Shown here: positions 15,445 to 24,894 of the stretch, piece by piece
Position numbering within the stretch: the first letter of the stretch is position 1
Layout: every line of letters starts with the position of its first letter
Assembly (NCBI GenBank): GCA_016792685.1
Contig: JAEULQ010000066.1
Span: forward strand, 1-64,000
DNA length: 64,000 nt
Direction: 5' to 3'
Source: Tabrizicola sp.
Lineage (GTDB): Bacteria; Pseudomonadota; Alphaproteobacteria; Rhodobacterales; Rhodobacteraceae
Made by a program: the position numbers and the translations under genes
Notes under the pieces: model-generated
What the model was told of the DNA's origin: nothing
Seen by the model: the letters and a program-made list of their open reading frames with translations, nothing else
The model's database searches: none

Positions 15445-17400
15445 CTATTCGGCCGCGACCGGGGCAGGATCGGCCAGCGCCACGAGGTCCAGCATGATCC
15501 GGTTCAGCTGGAAATCCTTGGGCGTGTAGACGCGGGCCACGCCCATCGCCTTGAGCGTCCTTGCATCGTCGTCCGGGATGATGCCGCCGACGACCAAGGG
15601 TTGCGTCAGGCCCTGCTGGCGCATCAGGTCCAGCGTCTCGCCGATGAGAGCCAGGTGGCTGCCCGAAAGGATGGAGAGGCCGATGACGTCGGGGGCCTTT
15701 TCGGCGGCGGCAGTGACGATTTCCTGCGGCGTAAGGCGGATGCCGTCATAGGTGATCTCGATCCCGCAGTCGCGGGCGCGGGCAGCGATCTGCTCGGCAC
15801 CGTTGGAATGGCCGTCAAGGCCGGGTTTGCCAAGGAGAAGGCGGAACGGACGGCCAAGCTTTGTGGCGGCCTTGGCAACGGCGTCGCGGACGGGCTCCAG
15901 GCCCTCGGTCCGGTTCGATGGGTGCTGCGAGACGCCGGTGGGCGCGCGGTATTCGCCATAGAGCGCACGCATGGCCCCGCCCCATTCGCCAGTGGTGACG
16001 CCAGCTTTCGCGCAGGAGATCGAGGCGGGCATGATGTTCTGGCCCGACTGGGCCGCCTGCCGCAGCGCGGCGAGGGCGTCCTGCACCTTTGCGGGGTCGC
16101 GGAGCCCGCGCCATTCGGCCAGCCGGGCGCATTGGTCGGCTTCGGCCTTGGGGTCGGCCTGCATGATCGCGCCTTCACCCGTGGCCAGTGGTGAGGGTTC
16201 GGTGGTGGTGAACCTGTTGACGCCCACGACGGTGGTCTCGCCGGTTTCGATCTTGGCCAGGCGTTCGGCGTTGGCCTCGACCAGGCGGGATTTCATGTAG
16301 GCGATAGCGGCAACGGCCCCGCCCATGGCGTCGATATGGGCCAGTTCCTCAAGCGCGCCCTTCTTCAGCGCGGTGACCTTGCGGTCCACGGCAGGGTTGC
16401 CGTCAAAGAGGTCGTCATATTCCAGAAGATCGGTTTCATAGGCCAGGATCTGCTGCATCCGAAGCGACCATTGCTGGTCGAAAGGCCGGGGCAGGCCAAG
16501 CGCCTCGTTCCAGGCCGGAAGCTGGACGGCCCGGGCCCGGGCGTTCTTGGAGAGGGTGACGGCGAGCATTTCCAGAAGGATGCGGTAGACGTTGTTTTCC
16601 GGCTGCTGTTCGGTGAGGCCCAGCGAGTTGACCTGGACCCCGTAGCGGAAGCGGCGGTGCTTGGGGTCGGTGATGCCATAGCGGGTTTCGAGCAGTTCAT
16701 CCCAAAGCTCGGTAAAGGCCCGCATCTTGCAGAGCTCGGTCACGAAGCGGATGCCGGCATTGACGAAAAAGGACATTCTGCCCGCCATTGCCGAGAAGTC
16801 TGCGGCCGGGACTTTCACTTTCAGGTCATCAAGCACGGCGCAGGCGGTGGCCAGCGCGAAGGCCAGCTCCTGTTCCGGCGTGGCCCCGGCCTCTTGCAGG
16901 TGGTAGCTGCAGACGTTCATCGGGTTCCACTTGGGCAGATGTTTGCCCGTGTAGGCGGCGACGTCGGTGATCAGGCGCAGGGATGGCTCGGGCGGCAGGA
17001 TATAGGTGCCGCGGGAAAGGTATTCCTTGATGATATCGTTCTGAACCGTGCCCTGCAGGGCCGAGATATCGGCGCCCTGTTCTTCGGCCACGGCGATGTA
17101 AAGCGCCAACAGCCAGGGGGCAGTGGCGTTGATCGTCATCGAGGTGTTCATCTGTTCCAGCGGGATATCCTGGAACAAGGCCCGCATGTCGCCGAGATGC
17201 GCGACGGGGACGCCAACCTTGCCGACCTCGCCCTTCGATCGGGGATCGTCGCTGTCATAACCGGTCTGGGTTGGCAGGTCGAAGGCGACCGACAGGCCGG
17301 TCTGACCCTTGGCGAGGTTCGTCAGGTACAATGCGTTCGAGGCCGTGGCGGTGGAATGGCCGGCATAGGTGCGGAAGAGCCAGGGTTTTTCGGCGGTCAT
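15445..17400 (-). CDS. ecm: Ethylmalonyl-CoA mutase
   Basis: 651 residues, like Ecm/MeaA of the ethylmalonyl-CoA pathway. The N-terminal TIM barrel has WLFRTYAGHSTATASNALY and LSVAFDLPTQTGYDSDDP. The C-terminal cobalamin domain has LGKPGLDGHSNGAEQIA, containing the DxHxxG lower-ligand motif, then GLSILSGSH and VVGGIIPDDD. It converts (2R)-ethylmalonyl-CoA to methylsuccinyl-CoA using coenzyme B12. It follows the Ccr/epimerase steps and precedes methylsuccinyl-CoA dehydrogenase. It is transcribed away from the acyltransferase and ccr; mcl2 and mch lie about 12-14 kb to the left. It differs from methylmalonyl-CoA mutase in being single-subunit and shorter. Confidence 0.93.
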   Translation of the reverse strand: MTAEKPWLFRTYAGHSTATASNALYLTNLAKGQTGLSVAFDLPTQTGYDSDDPRSKGEVGKVGVPVAHLGDMRALFQDIPLEQMNTSMTINATAPWLLALYIAVAEEQGADISALQGTVQNDIIKEYLSRGTYILPPEPSLRLITDVAAYTGKHLPKWNPMNVCSYHLQEAGATPEQELAFALATACAVLDDLKVKVPAADFSAMAGRMSFFVNAGIRFVTELCKMRAFTELWDELLETRYGITDPKHRRFRYGVQVNSLGLTEQQPENNVYRILLEMLAVTLSKNARARAVQLPAWNEALGLPRPFDQQWSLRMQQILAYETDLLEYDDLFDGNPAVDRKVTALKKGALEELAHIDAMGGAVAAIAYMKSRLVEANAERLAKIETGETTVVGVNRFTTTEPSPLATGEGAIMQADPKAEADQCARLAEWRGLRDPAKVQDALAALRQAAQSGQNIMPASISCAKAGVTTGEWGGAMRALYGEYRAPTGVSQHPSNRTEGLEPVRDAVAKAATKLGRPFRLLLGKPGLDGHSNGAEQIAARARDCGIEITYDGIRLTPQEIVTAAAEKAPDVIGLSILSGSHLALIGETLDLMRQQGLTQPLVVGGIIPDDDARTLKAMGVARVYTPKDFQLNRIMLDLVALADPAPVAAE

Positions 17401-17496
17401 CAGGGCCTCGGGAATCGTGCGGGTAATTTTATTGCGTCATGGATGGGATACGCGACAGATCGTGCCAATGTCAATCGCTGCGCTGCGGCGACCGCG

Positions 17497-17517
17497 CCGG
17501 GGGTTTCACACCCCCGG
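17497..17517. repeat. CCGGGGGT hairpin of Rhodobacteraceae type
   Basis: CCGGGGGT-TTCAC-ACCCCCGG forms a perfect eight-base stem; CCCCTGTGGGATACTTTGGCAAAGATGAAA follows it in two further short steps (to about 17549). I recall this combination as a dispersed intergenic element in Rhodobacteraceae genomes. It lies in the ecm - acyltransferase divergent gap. Confidence 0.6.
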
Positions 17518-17586
17518 ACCCCTGTGGGATACTTTGGCAAAGATGAAAAGCATTGTCGGCATGAGGGGATCGGCTAGGGTTGGCCG

Positions 17587-18921
17587 ATGTTCGGCACGGT
17601 TGCGGTCCCCGTCTGGTTGCTGGTCCTGATCCTTGGCTTCGCCGCGATCAGCTTTGCCACGCATTTCCTGTTCCCGAGTGTGCGCTGGTTCTTCCGGCGG
17701 AGGGCCGAGAAAGCCTTGTCACGGCTGAACGCGCGGCTGGACCGCAAGATCGACCTGTTCAAGCTTGCTCAGCGGTCGGACATGGTGGCGCGGCTGGCCT
17801 ATGATCAGAAGGTCGTGGAGGCCGCGATGGCGCATGCGGCGGAAACCGGGGTGCCGGGCGAGGTGGCTTTCGAGGAAGCCCGCCGCTATGCCCGTGAGAT
17901 CGTGCCGGGGTTTTCGGCGACGGTCTATTTCGGTTTCGGGACGCGGGCCGCGAAATGGCTGAGCCGGCTTCTGTTCCGGGTACGTGTCGGCAAGGTGGAC
18001 CAGGCGCTGGGTCATCTGGATCCGAAGGCCACCGTGATCTTCGTGATGAACCACCGGTCAAACGTGGACTATGTGCTGGTGACCTGGCTGGTCGCGGACC
18101 GTTCGGCGATCAGTTATGCGGTCGGCGAATGGGCGCGGGTCTGGCCCTTGTCGGCGCTGATCCGGTCGATGGGGGCCTATTTCATCCGGCGCGGCAGCCG
18201 CAATGCGCTCTATCGCAAGGTGCTGGCGCGCTATGTGCAGATGGCGACCGAGGAGGGCACGACCCAGGCGATCTTCCCCGAAGGCGGCCTCAGCCTGGAT
18301 GGGCGCGTGGGTCCGGCGAAGCTGGGGCTTCTGAGCTATATCGTCGAGGGTTGGGACCCGGAAGAGCGCGATGTCGTCTTCGTGCCCGTAGGCCTTGCCT
18401 ATGACCGGGTGCTTGAGGATCGGGTGCTGGTCGAGGCAGCGGCGGCGGGGACACGGCGGTTCCGCAACCGGCCGCTCAAGGTAGCGATGCATGCGCTGCG
18501 GTTCATGTGGGCGCGGTTCAGGGGGCGGACGAAGGGGTTCGGCACGGCGGCAGCCGGGTTTGGCGCCCCGGTCAGCTTGCGGGAACATCTGGCAAGCGGC
18601 GGTTCGGTCGAGGAACTGGGCGCGCGGCTGATGGCGGCGATCGCCGAGGTTGTTCCGGTCTTGCCTGTACCACTGGTGGCAAAGGCGCTGGGCGACGGCG
18701 CGACCAGTCGGGACGAGCTGCTGGGGCGTGTCGAGGCTCTGGTCGGGCGGCTTACTGCGGCGGGGGCGGTGCTGAAACTGCCGCCACAAGGCTTGGCCGT
18801 GACGCTGGAGGAAGGGCTGGCCCCCCTTATCCGGCGCGGGTTGGTGAGCGAGGGCCTGCAGCCTGTGTCCTCGGAGCGGGCGCTCCTGGCGTTCTATGCG
18901 GCCTCGGTGCCTGAGGTCTAG
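17587..18921 (+). CDS. Glycerol-3-phosphate acyltransferase-like (PlsB/PlsC superfamily)
   Basis: 444 residues. One N-terminal membrane segment (VWLLVLILGFAAISFATHFL) is followed by the acyltransferase domain: block I VMNHRSNVDYVL (NHxxxxD), block II GAYFIRRGSRNALYR and block III FPEGGLSLDG. The arrangement suits PlsB-like enzymes that acylate glycerol-3-phosphate or lysophosphatidate at the inner membrane. A C-terminal 150 residues without recognised domain follow. It lies between ecm and ccr, on the ccr strand; a link to acyl-CoA use is conceivable but not shown. Confidence 0.8.
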   Translation: MFGTVAVPVWLLVLILGFAAISFATHFLFPSVRWFFRRRAEKALSRLNARLDRKIDLFKLAQRSDMVARLAYDQKVVEAAMAHAAETGVPGEVAFEEARRYAREIVPGFSATVYFGFGTRAAKWLSRLLFRVRVGKVDQALGHLDPKATVIFVMNHRSNVDYVLVTWLVADRSAISYAVGEWARVWPLSALIRSMGAYFIRRGSRNALYRKVLARYVQMATEEGTTQAIFPEGGLSLDGRVGPAKLGLLSYIVEGWDPEERDVVFVPVGLAYDRVLEDRVLVEAAAAGTRRFRNRPLKVAMHALRFMWARFRGRTKGFGTAAAGFGAPVSLREHLASGGSVEELGARLMAAIAEVVPVLPVPLVAKALGDGATSRDELLGRVEALVGRLTAAGAVLKLPPQGLAVTLEEGLAPLIRRGLVSEGLQPVSSERALLAFYAASVPEV

Positions 18922-18973
18922 CCTGCGCTGCAACGCGGCAGACATAAAATTTCAATAACTGTCGATCATACTA

Positions 18974-18991
18974 TTGCAAAGTTGCGCGCAA
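18974..18991. promoter_or_regulatory. TTGCAAA / TTGCGCGCAA site upstream of ccr
   Basis: TTGCAAA (18974-18980) is followed one base later by the ten-base palindrome TTGCGCGCAA (18982-18991), then GAATATTA. The half-sites resemble those before mcl2 and the TTGCAA-type boxes known for ScfR/RamB acyl-CoA regulators. It lies 63 bp before the ccr start. Regulatory role is an inference. Confidence 0.4.
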
Positions 18992-19053
18992 GAATATTAT
19001 CTGCGGGCAATGGCGCAGCGATTCTGCGGCGCGGCATCAGTTTGGAGGCTATG

Positions 19054-20346
19054 TTGGCTTTGGACACGCAACCCGCACTCGCGATCTACGACGCACCGAA
19101 GAAGGATCTCTACGAGCTGGGCGAGATGCCTCCGCTGGGGCATGTGCCCAAGCAGATGTATGCCTGGGCGATCCGGCGCGAGCGGCATGGCGCCCCGGAA
19201 GAGGCCATGGTGCAGGAAGTGGTCGACACCTGGAAGATCGACAGCCATGAGGTGCTGGTCCTCGTGATGGCGGCAGGGGTCAACTACAACGGGGTCTGGG
19301 CGGGACTGGGCCAGCCGATCTCCCCCTTCGACGGCCACAAGGCGGCCTATCACATCGCCGGTTCGGATGCTTCGGGCATCGTCTGGGCGGTGGGCGACAA
19401 GGTCAAACGCTGGAAGGTCGGGGATGAGGTGGTGATCCACTGCAACCAGGACGACGGCGATGACGAGGAGTGCAACGGCGGTGACCCGATGTTCTCGCCC
19501 AGCCAGCGGATCTGGGGGTATGAGACGCCGGACGGGTCCTTCGCCCAGTTCACCCGGGTGGAGGCGCAGCAACTGATGCCGCGCCCGAAGCACCTGACCT
19601 GGGAGGAATCGGCCTGCTACACGCTGACGCTGGCCACGGCGTACCGCATGCTTTTCGGCCATGCGCCGCATGACCTGCAGCCGGGGCAGAATGTGCTGGT
19701 CTGGGGCGCCTCGGGGGGCCTTGGCTCTTATGCGATCCAGCTGATCAACACGGCGGGGGCCAATGCGATCGGGGTGATCAGCGACGAGACGAAGCGCGAT
19801 TTCGTCATGTCGCTGGGCGCCAAGGGCGTGATCAATCGGAACGACTTCAAATGCTGGGGCCAGCTGCCCAAGGTCGGCAGCTCGGAATACGCCACCTGGT
19901 TTGCCGAGGCGCGCAAGTTCGGCAAGGCGATCTGGGACATCACCGGCAAGGGTGTGAACGTCGACATCGTGTTCGAGCATCCGGGCGAGGCGACCTTCCC
20001 GGTCTCGTCGCTGGTCTGCAAGAAGGGCGGCATGGTGGTGATCTGTGCCGGGACCAGCGGGTTCAACTGCACGTTCGACGTCCGCTACATGTGGATGCAC
20101 CAGAAGCGCCTGCAGGGCAGCCATTTCGCGCATCTGAAACAGGCGTCTGCCGCGAACAAGCTGATGTGCGAGCGGCGGCTCGATCCCTGCATGTCCGAGG
20201 TCTTCCCCTGGGCCGATATCCCCAAGGCGCATACGCTGATGTGGAAGAACCAACACAAGCCGGGCAACATGGCGGTGCTGGTCCAGGCGCCGCGGACGGG
20301 CCTGCGGACCTTTGAAGACACGCTGGAGGCGAGCCGAAAAGCCTGA
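19054..20346 (+). CDS. ccr: Crotonyl-CoA carboxylase/reductase
   Basis: 430 residues from TTG 19054, the same length as the R. sphaeroides enzyme as I recall it. TTG is preferred because GGAGG (19044-19048) is five bases away, whereas the ATG at 19051 is only two bases away, and because the product then starts MALDTQ like known Ccr. Features: YDAPKKDLYELGEMPPLGHVP, VVIHCNQDDGDDEECNGGD, the NADPH motif VWGASGGLGSYAIQL and the terminal HKPGNMAVLVQAPRTGLRTF. It reductively carboxylates crotonyl-CoA to ethylmalonyl-CoA, the defining step of the EMC pathway. A longer frame to 18982 would cover the regulatory site. Confidence 0.95.
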   Translation: MALDTQPALAIYDAPKKDLYELGEMPPLGHVPKQMYAWAIRRERHGAPEEAMVQEVVDTWKIDSHEVLVLVMAAGVNYNGVWAGLGQPISPFDGHKAAYHIAGSDASGIVWAVGDKVKRWKVGDEVVIHCNQDDGDDEECNGGDPMFSPSQRIWGYETPDGSFAQFTRVEAQQLMPRPKHLTWEESACYTLTLATAYRMLFGHAPHDLQPGQNVLVWGASGGLGSYAIQLINTAGANAIGVISDETKRDFVMSLGAKGVINRNDFKCWGQLPKVGSSEYATWFAEARKFGKAIWDITGKGVNVDIVFEHPGEATFPVSSLVCKKGGMVVICAGTSGFNCTFDVRYMWMHQKRLQGSHFAHLKQASAANKLMCERRLDPCMSEVFPWADIPKAHTLMWKNQHKPGNMAVLVQAPRTGLRTFEDTLEASRKA

Positions 20347-20475
20347 CCTCAACCTTTAACAACGAATTCACCATTGGCACGGATAACTGTGCTTTAGTGG
20401 TGGGGCCAGGCATGGTCTTCCCCGCCCTACCGGGACCGACAGCCCCGGCGCCAGTGTATTCGTTCCGAGGGGGTC

Positions 20476-20661
20476 ATGCGCCACGACTGGATCTTCGACG
20501 TCTTGTCGGATCTACATGCCTATGCCACCCGGAACGAGCTTGCAGGCCTAGCGGCCAAGGTCGCCGAGGCAATTGAGGTCGCGCGGAGCGAGCTTGGCGG
20601 GGTCGATGGCGGTCCGGATGAGCCGCCGCAATCGCCCCCTTCGGGGCGGCGGATGCATTAG
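20476..20661 (+). CDS. Small conserved hypothetical protein
   Basis: 61 residues: RHDWIFDVLSDLHAYATRNELAGLAAKVAEAIEVARSEL, then a Pro-rich tail. A helical N-terminal two-thirds of this type (RHDWIFDVLxDLxxYA) occurs in many Rhodobacteraceae as a tiny cytoplasmic protein of unknown function. GAGGGGG at 20467-20473 is an excellent ribosome site. It stands alone after ccr with its own 130-bp upstream region. Confidence 0.65.
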   Translation: MRHDWIFDVLSDLHAYATRNELAGLAAKVAEAIEVARSELGGVDGGPDEPPQSPPSGRRMH

Positions 20662-20718
20662 GGCCAGACGGATGCTCGGGCCCTACCGCTTTCGCGGCGC
20701 AGGCATTATGGTCGCCGC

Positions 20719-22266
20719 ATGCAGGCCCCCGCGCTGACCTTTTCCGACGACCAGGCCGAGGCCTATGACCGGTTGACCGCAGCCTTTCTGGGCGCGGGGA
20801 TCGATCTGACGGAGGCCACCCTTTCGCCGATGGCAGAGGGACGCACCAGCGTTCTGGCCGTGGTCGGAAAGGCCGGATCGGGCAAGACCATGCTTCTGGC
20901 CGAGATGTACCGCGGCCTCAAGGCGGCCGGGGTCGAGGTGATCTCGGGCGATTACGAGGGGCGCAAGCGCAAGGATCGCCGCACGCTGGCAATCCTTGCC
21001 CCGACCAACAAGGCGGCAAGCGTGCTCCGGCTTCGGGGTGTGCCCGCGACCACGATCCACCGGATCCTCTACACGCCGGTCTATGACCCGGAATACGAAA
21101 AGATCGCCGAGTGGCTGGCGGGCAATGGCCCGAGGCCTTCGGTTGAAGGGCTGACCGACGTGGCACTGGACCGGGCCTTTGCGTTTTACCAGCAGGTCGC
21201 CTCGATCCCCGGGGCGCTGGCGGCGGCCGGGCTGAAGGGCAGCGATTTCATCAAGGGCTGGAAGCGGCGGGAAGAACCGCTGGATGTGGGCTTTGTCGAT
21301 GAAGCCTCGATGCTGGACGAACGCCAGCTTGATGACCTGCGCGAGATCTTTCCGACGCTGGTCCTGTTTGGGGACCCAGCCCAGCTGGCCCCGGTCGGAT
21401 CCTCGGGCGAAATGGTCTTCGACAAGCTCGGCGAGAGCCGGAAGCTTGTGCTTTCCCGCATCCATCGGCAGGCCGAGGATAATCCGATCCTCGATCTCGC
21501 GCATGCGCTGGGGGACGAGCGGTTGGGGTTCGAGGAATTCGAAGCCATGGTGCAGGCCAAGGCCCGAGCCGATGACCGGGTGGTCTGGGCGGAAAGGGTC
21601 GAGGCGGGGCTGATGGCGCGTTCGCCCGTCCTCGTCTGGCGGAATGCGACGCGGGTGCGGCTGATCCAGGCCTTCCGCAATGCCTATGGCGCACCGGAGG
21701 ATGAGCTTCTGCCGGGCGAACCCCTGATCTGCGACGGGATCGAGTTGCCGCTTAAGCATCGGAAGAAGCGGATCGACCTGGAGGCACGCGGCCTGATCAA
21801 GGGCGCGCAGGTGATCTATCTGGGCGAGGGCAACCGCGAGGGCTTTGCCCGCCTTCATGTCGTGGGGGCAGAGGAGCCGCAGGTCTCGGCCGCCAGCATC
21901 ATCAAGATCGAGAAGCCGGACGAGGAGGAACCTTTCATTCCCCATGCCGCCCGGATGGGGGCGGCGTTCCTGCACGGGGCGGCGGTCACGATCCACAAGG
22001 CGCAGGGCAGCCAGTGGGAAGAGGTGCAGGTCTTTGCGCCCGATCTTTATGCCGCCGCGCAATCGGGGCGGTCCGAGGCAGGCGTGCCCTTGTGGAAGCG
22101 CCTGGCCTATGTCGCGATCACCCGGGCGCAGCATCGGCTGTACTGGGTGGTGCGCAATCGCCTGGCCCGGCCGCAGGCGCCGCTGTCGATCGACGATCTG
22201 CGCGGCGCTCCGGCCCCGCTGGAACTGGGTGAGGCTTCCCCTCGGCTTTCCGGCGATCTAGACTGA
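20719..22266 (+). CDS. Superfamily I DNA helicase-like AAA ATPase
   Basis: 515 residues. Walker A is VVGKAGSGKT, followed by LAPTNKAASVLR (motif Ia) and Walker B as VGFVDEASML. LFGDPAQLAPVG is motif III-like, and the UvrD-C end has AVTIHKAQGSQWEEVQVF and AYVAITRAQHRLYW. This is the RecD/TraA-like helicase layout used in recombination or repair. It lacks a partner such as recB/recC nearby. It is common as a single gene in Rhodobacterales. A strong ribosome site before ATG 20719 is not obvious. Confidence 0.85.
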   Translation: MQAPALTFSDDQAEAYDRLTAAFLGAGIDLTEATLSPMAEGRTSVLAVVGKAGSGKTMLLAEMYRGLKAAGVEVISGDYEGRKRKDRRTLAILAPTNKAASVLRLRGVPATTIHRILYTPVYDPEYEKIAEWLAGNGPRPSVEGLTDVALDRAFAFYQQVASIPGALAAAGLKGSDFIKGWKRREEPLDVGFVDEASMLDERQLDDLREIFPTLVLFGDPAQLAPVGSSGEMVFDKLGESRKLVLSRIHRQAEDNPILDLAHALGDERLGFEEFEAMVQAKARADDRVVWAERVEAGLMARSPVLVWRNATRVRLIQAFRNAYGAPEDELLPGEPLICDGIELPLKHRKKRIDLEARGLIKGAQVIYLGEGNREGFARLHVVGAEEPQVSAASIIKIEKPDEEEPFIPHAARMGAAFLHGAAVTIHKAQGSQWEEVQVFAPDLYAAAQSGRSEAGVPLWKRLAYVAITRAQHRLYWVVRNRLARPQAPLSIDDLRGAPAPLELGEASPRLSGDLD

Positions 22267-22287
22267 CGGGACAAAAGGGAGAGTCCG

Positions 22288-22524
22288 ATGTCCTTGGTAT
22301 TCGTCCAGTTCCGCTGCACACCCGGCATGACCTACGAGGTGGCCAATGCGATCTGGGACCGCGAGGTGGTGAGCGAGCTATATTCCACCAGTGGCGATTA
22401 TGACCTGATCGCCAAGGTCTATATTCCTGACGGCGAGGATACCGGGCACTATCTGTCCTCGAAGTTGTTCGACATCCCGGGCATTCAGCGCACGCTGACC
22501 ACGATGACGTTCAAGGCCTTCTGA
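22288..22524 (+). CDS. Standalone RAM (Lrp/AsnC ligand-binding) domain protein
   Basis: 78 residues, equal to the regulatory RAM domain of Lrp/AsnC proteins without the helix-turn-helix: SLVFVQFRCTPGMTYEVANAIWD, LYSTSGDYDLIAKVYIPDGED, then FDIPGIQRTLTTMTFKAF. Such domains bind amino acids and assemble into beta-barrel oligomers. GGGAGAG precedes the start. It is encoded just after the helicase and before an FkbM methyltransferase. Role not known. Confidence 0.85.
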   Translation: MSLVFVQFRCTPGMTYEVANAIWDREVVSELYSTSGDYDLIAKVYIPDGEDTGHYLSSKLFDIPGIQRTLTTMTFKAF

Positions 22525-22596
22525 CCGCCGGATGGTGCTGGCCGGGCTGGTCGCATCGCTAAGACGCCAAGTTCCCAAGCCGAAGGGATGTCGCGA

Positions 22597-23352
22597 ATGC
22601 AATCCTCATGGGCGACGGTGGTCTCGCTTATGTTCGGGCGCGCAAAGGGCAAGCGGCCCCCGTCTCCGTTTCACTTGGCGCTGGAAGCGCTGATCCGCGA
22701 GGGTGGCATGGTCAACGTCCTGCAGGTCGGGGCGAATGATGGGGTGATCAACGATCCGCTCCATCCCTTTCTGCGGGCCCATCCCGACCGGACACAGGTC
22801 ATCCTGATCGAGCCGCAGGCCGAACTGATCCCGGTTCTGGCACAGGCCTATGCGTTTCACCCGCGCAAGGCGATCCTGCAACTGGCCGTCGGGTCGGCCG
22901 GGGCGCTGGTGCTGCATCAAGTCCGCAAGGACTGCTGGCCTGACCTGGTCGTGCCCTATGCCAGAAACTGGCCGATCTATCGTGCGCCGACCGGGGTGAC
23001 CTCGGGACGGCGCGAGACGCTGCTGGCCTGGGTGAAGCAACATTATCGCGGATCACTGCCGCTGGATGAGGTGATCGAGACGGTTGAAGTAGAGGCGGTC
23101 ACGTCCACCGAGGCCTTGACGCGCGCGTCGCTGTTCGACCGGCTGGATGTGCTGCAGATTGATGTCGAGGGCTGCGATGATCTGGTCATCAGGGCCTCGG
23201 ACATCGCGGGGCTGAAACCGCGACTGATCAATTTCGAAGCAGCGCATCTGGGGCCCGAGCGCTATGCCTCGATCCGCGCCGAACTGGAAGGCCTGGGCTA
23301 CCGGATCGAGCGGTACGGCCTCGACTGCCTGGCCCGACGCAGCGCGGCCTAG
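22597..23352 (+). CDS. FkbM family methyltransferase
   Basis: 251 residues. The AdoMet-binding region has [21 protein letters not shown] and [14 protein letters not shown], and the family's [12 protein letters not shown] segment is at [13 protein letters not shown] 22597 is chosen because GAAGGG (22582-22587) is nine bases away, whereas the in-frame ATG at 22588 directly abuts it. FkbM-type enzymes methylate hydroxyls of sugars or polyketides; the substrate here is unknown. The 3' end overlaps pyrD by four bases (convergent). Confidence 0.8.
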   Translation: MQSSWATVVSLMFGRAKGKRPPSPFHLALEALIREGGMVNVLQVGANDGVINDPLHPFLRAHPDRTQVILIEPQAELIPVLAQAYAFHPRKAILQLAVGSAGALVLHQVRKDCWPDLVVPYARNWPIYRAPTGVTSGRRETLLAWVKQHYRGSLPLDEVIETVEVEAVTSTEALTRASLFDRLDVLQIDVEGCDDLVIRASDIAGLKPRLINFEAAHLGPERYASIRAELEGLGYRIERYGLDCLARRSAA

Positions 23353-24413
23353 AGCCAGGCGCTGCGGCCAGTGCCGACCGCCAGCGAGACATTCGCAAAT
23401 CCGTCGCGGGCGAGAAGCGCATCAAGCCCCTTGGCAATCTTCGGTACGATCGAGATGCCCTGGTAAACCATGGCCGTGTAAAGCTGCACCGCCGAGGCCC
23501 CGGCCCGGATCTTCTGATAGGCTTCCTCGGCCGAACCGATCCCGCCGACGCCGATCAGGGGCAGCATTCCCTGGGTCAGCCGGGAAAGCTGAGCCAGCAC
23601 CCGCGTGGACTTTTCGAACAACGGAGCGCCGGAGAGCCCGCCTGCCTGTCCGCGATTTGCAGATTTCAGGCCCTTGCGGTCCAAGGTGGTATTGGTCGCG
23701 ATGATCCCCGAAATCCGGGCAGCCATGGCCACCTCGGCGATGTCTTCGAGGTCGTCCAGGTCAAGATCGGGCGCGATCTTGAGAAAGACCGGGATGGGCC
23801 GGGCCAGCGTATCGCGCGCGGCCATCACATTCTTCAGAAGTGCAGCCAGAGCCAAGGGACCCTGCAGGTCGCGCAACCGTTCGGTGTTGGGCGAGCTGAC
23901 ATTCACGGTCGCAAAGTCGATGTGCGGCCCGCAATGGGCGAGTACCCGGACGAAATCCGCCACGCGGTCTACCGATGTCTTGTTCGCACCGAGGTTCAGC
24001 CCCACCGGCACGGCATCACGCTGGCGTGCCGCGAGGCGGGCGGCAATCGCCTCCATTCCCTGGTTGTTGAAGCCAAACCGGTTGATCGCCGCGCGGTCCT
24101 CGGTCAGACGGAAAAGCCGCGGCTTGTCGTTTCCAGGCTGGGGCAGGGGTGTCGCGGCACCGACCTCGATGAAGCCGAAGCCCGCACGGGAAAGCGGGGC
24201 CAGCGCCTCGGCATTCTTGTCATAGCCGGCCGCGAGGCCGACAGGGTTCAGAAGCGGCATGCCGGCGAGCGTGGTCTGCAGGCGCGGCAGGGCAGCAGGG
24301 CCCGGCAGAGGCACGAGCCCCGCTCGCAGCGCCAGAAGCGAGAGGCCATGCGCCCGCTCGGGGTCAAGACGGTGCAGGGCGGCCAGACCAAGCCGTTCGA
24401 GCGCGTTCACCAC
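23349..24413 (-). CDS. pyrD: Dihydroorotate dehydrogenase (quinone), class 2
   Basis: 354 residues with GTG start (24413 or 24410). The class 2 N-terminal membrane-binding extension ([19 protein letters not shown]) precedes the barrel. Motifs are [61 protein letters not shown] with the catalytic Ser region, and LIGVGGIGS. It oxidises dihydroorotate to orotate in pyrimidine synthesis, feeding quinone at the inner membrane. It overlaps the upstream DUF952 stop by seven bases, so the two are co-transcribed. Confidence 0.95.
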   Translation of the reverse strand: MVNALERLGLAALHRLDPERAHGLSLLALRAGLVPLPGPAALPRLQTTLAGMPLLNPVGLAAGYDKNAEALAPLSRAGFGFIEVGAATPLPQPGNDKPRLFRLTEDRAAINRFGFNNQGMEAIAARLAARQRDAVPVGLNLGANKTSVDRVADFVRVLAHCGPHIDFATVNVSSPNTERLRDLQGPLALAALLKNVMAARDTLARPIPVFLKIAPDLDLDDLEDIAEVAMAARISGIIATNTTLDRKGLKSANRGQAGGLSGAPLFEKSTRVLAQLSRLTQGMLPLIGVGGIGSAEEAYQKIRAGASAVQLYTAMVYQGISIVPKIAKGLDALLARDGFANVSLAVGTGRSAWL

Positions 24414-24745
24414 AGGCCCTCGGGGAAGATATGACCGGTCGCGCCCAGCGGCAGTGACTTGTCCCAGACCACCTCATTCAGGCGCAGGCGCCGGTAGAGA
24501 TGCGGAAATAGCTGGCCCCCGCGCGAGGGTTCCCATTTCAGATCAGGGCCAAGGAGGTCGGCGTTGACCGCGACAAGCACCAGATCGCTTTCCGTAGCGA
24601 ACCATTTCGCGGCCGTCTCGGCCACCTGGGCTGCCGTCGAGAAATGGATGTAACCATCCGCCAGATCGACAGGCGCGCCTAGGGTCTCGCCCGCGGCACG
24701 GAACGCATCCCATTCGGGGCGGCGAAAGATCTTGAGGATGAGCAT
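24407..24745 (-). CDS. DUF952 family protein
   Basis: 112 residues: [44 protein letters not shown] with the family HFS motif, then [22 protein letters not shown] and [18 protein letters not shown]952 proteins are small globular enzymes or ligand binders of unresolved function, often next to pyrD in alphaproteobacteria. It precedes and overlaps pyrD. Confidence 0.88.
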   Translation of the reverse strand: MLILKIFRRPEWDAFRAAGETLGAPVDLADGYIHFSTAAQVAETAAKWFATESDLVLVAVNADLLGPDLKWEPSRGGQLFPHLYRRLRLNEVVWDKSLPLGATGHIFPEGLW

Positions 24746-24894
24746 GGCTGCGGAATACCGAAGGTTAACGATGCTGGCAATGCTTTGCCGCTTGTCATTG
24801 GCCTGACACGCGGCCGGGCGAAGTTCCTTTGACTTCGCTGCCGGACAAAGCGCAAGCTTGGGTCATTGGCAACGCAACAATTGGGAGAGTCGCA

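Noticed and set aside
20683-22134. Long minus-strand open frame opposite the helicase gene
   Set aside because: Antisense shadow; the plus strand encodes Walker A, Walker B and UvrD-C motifs.
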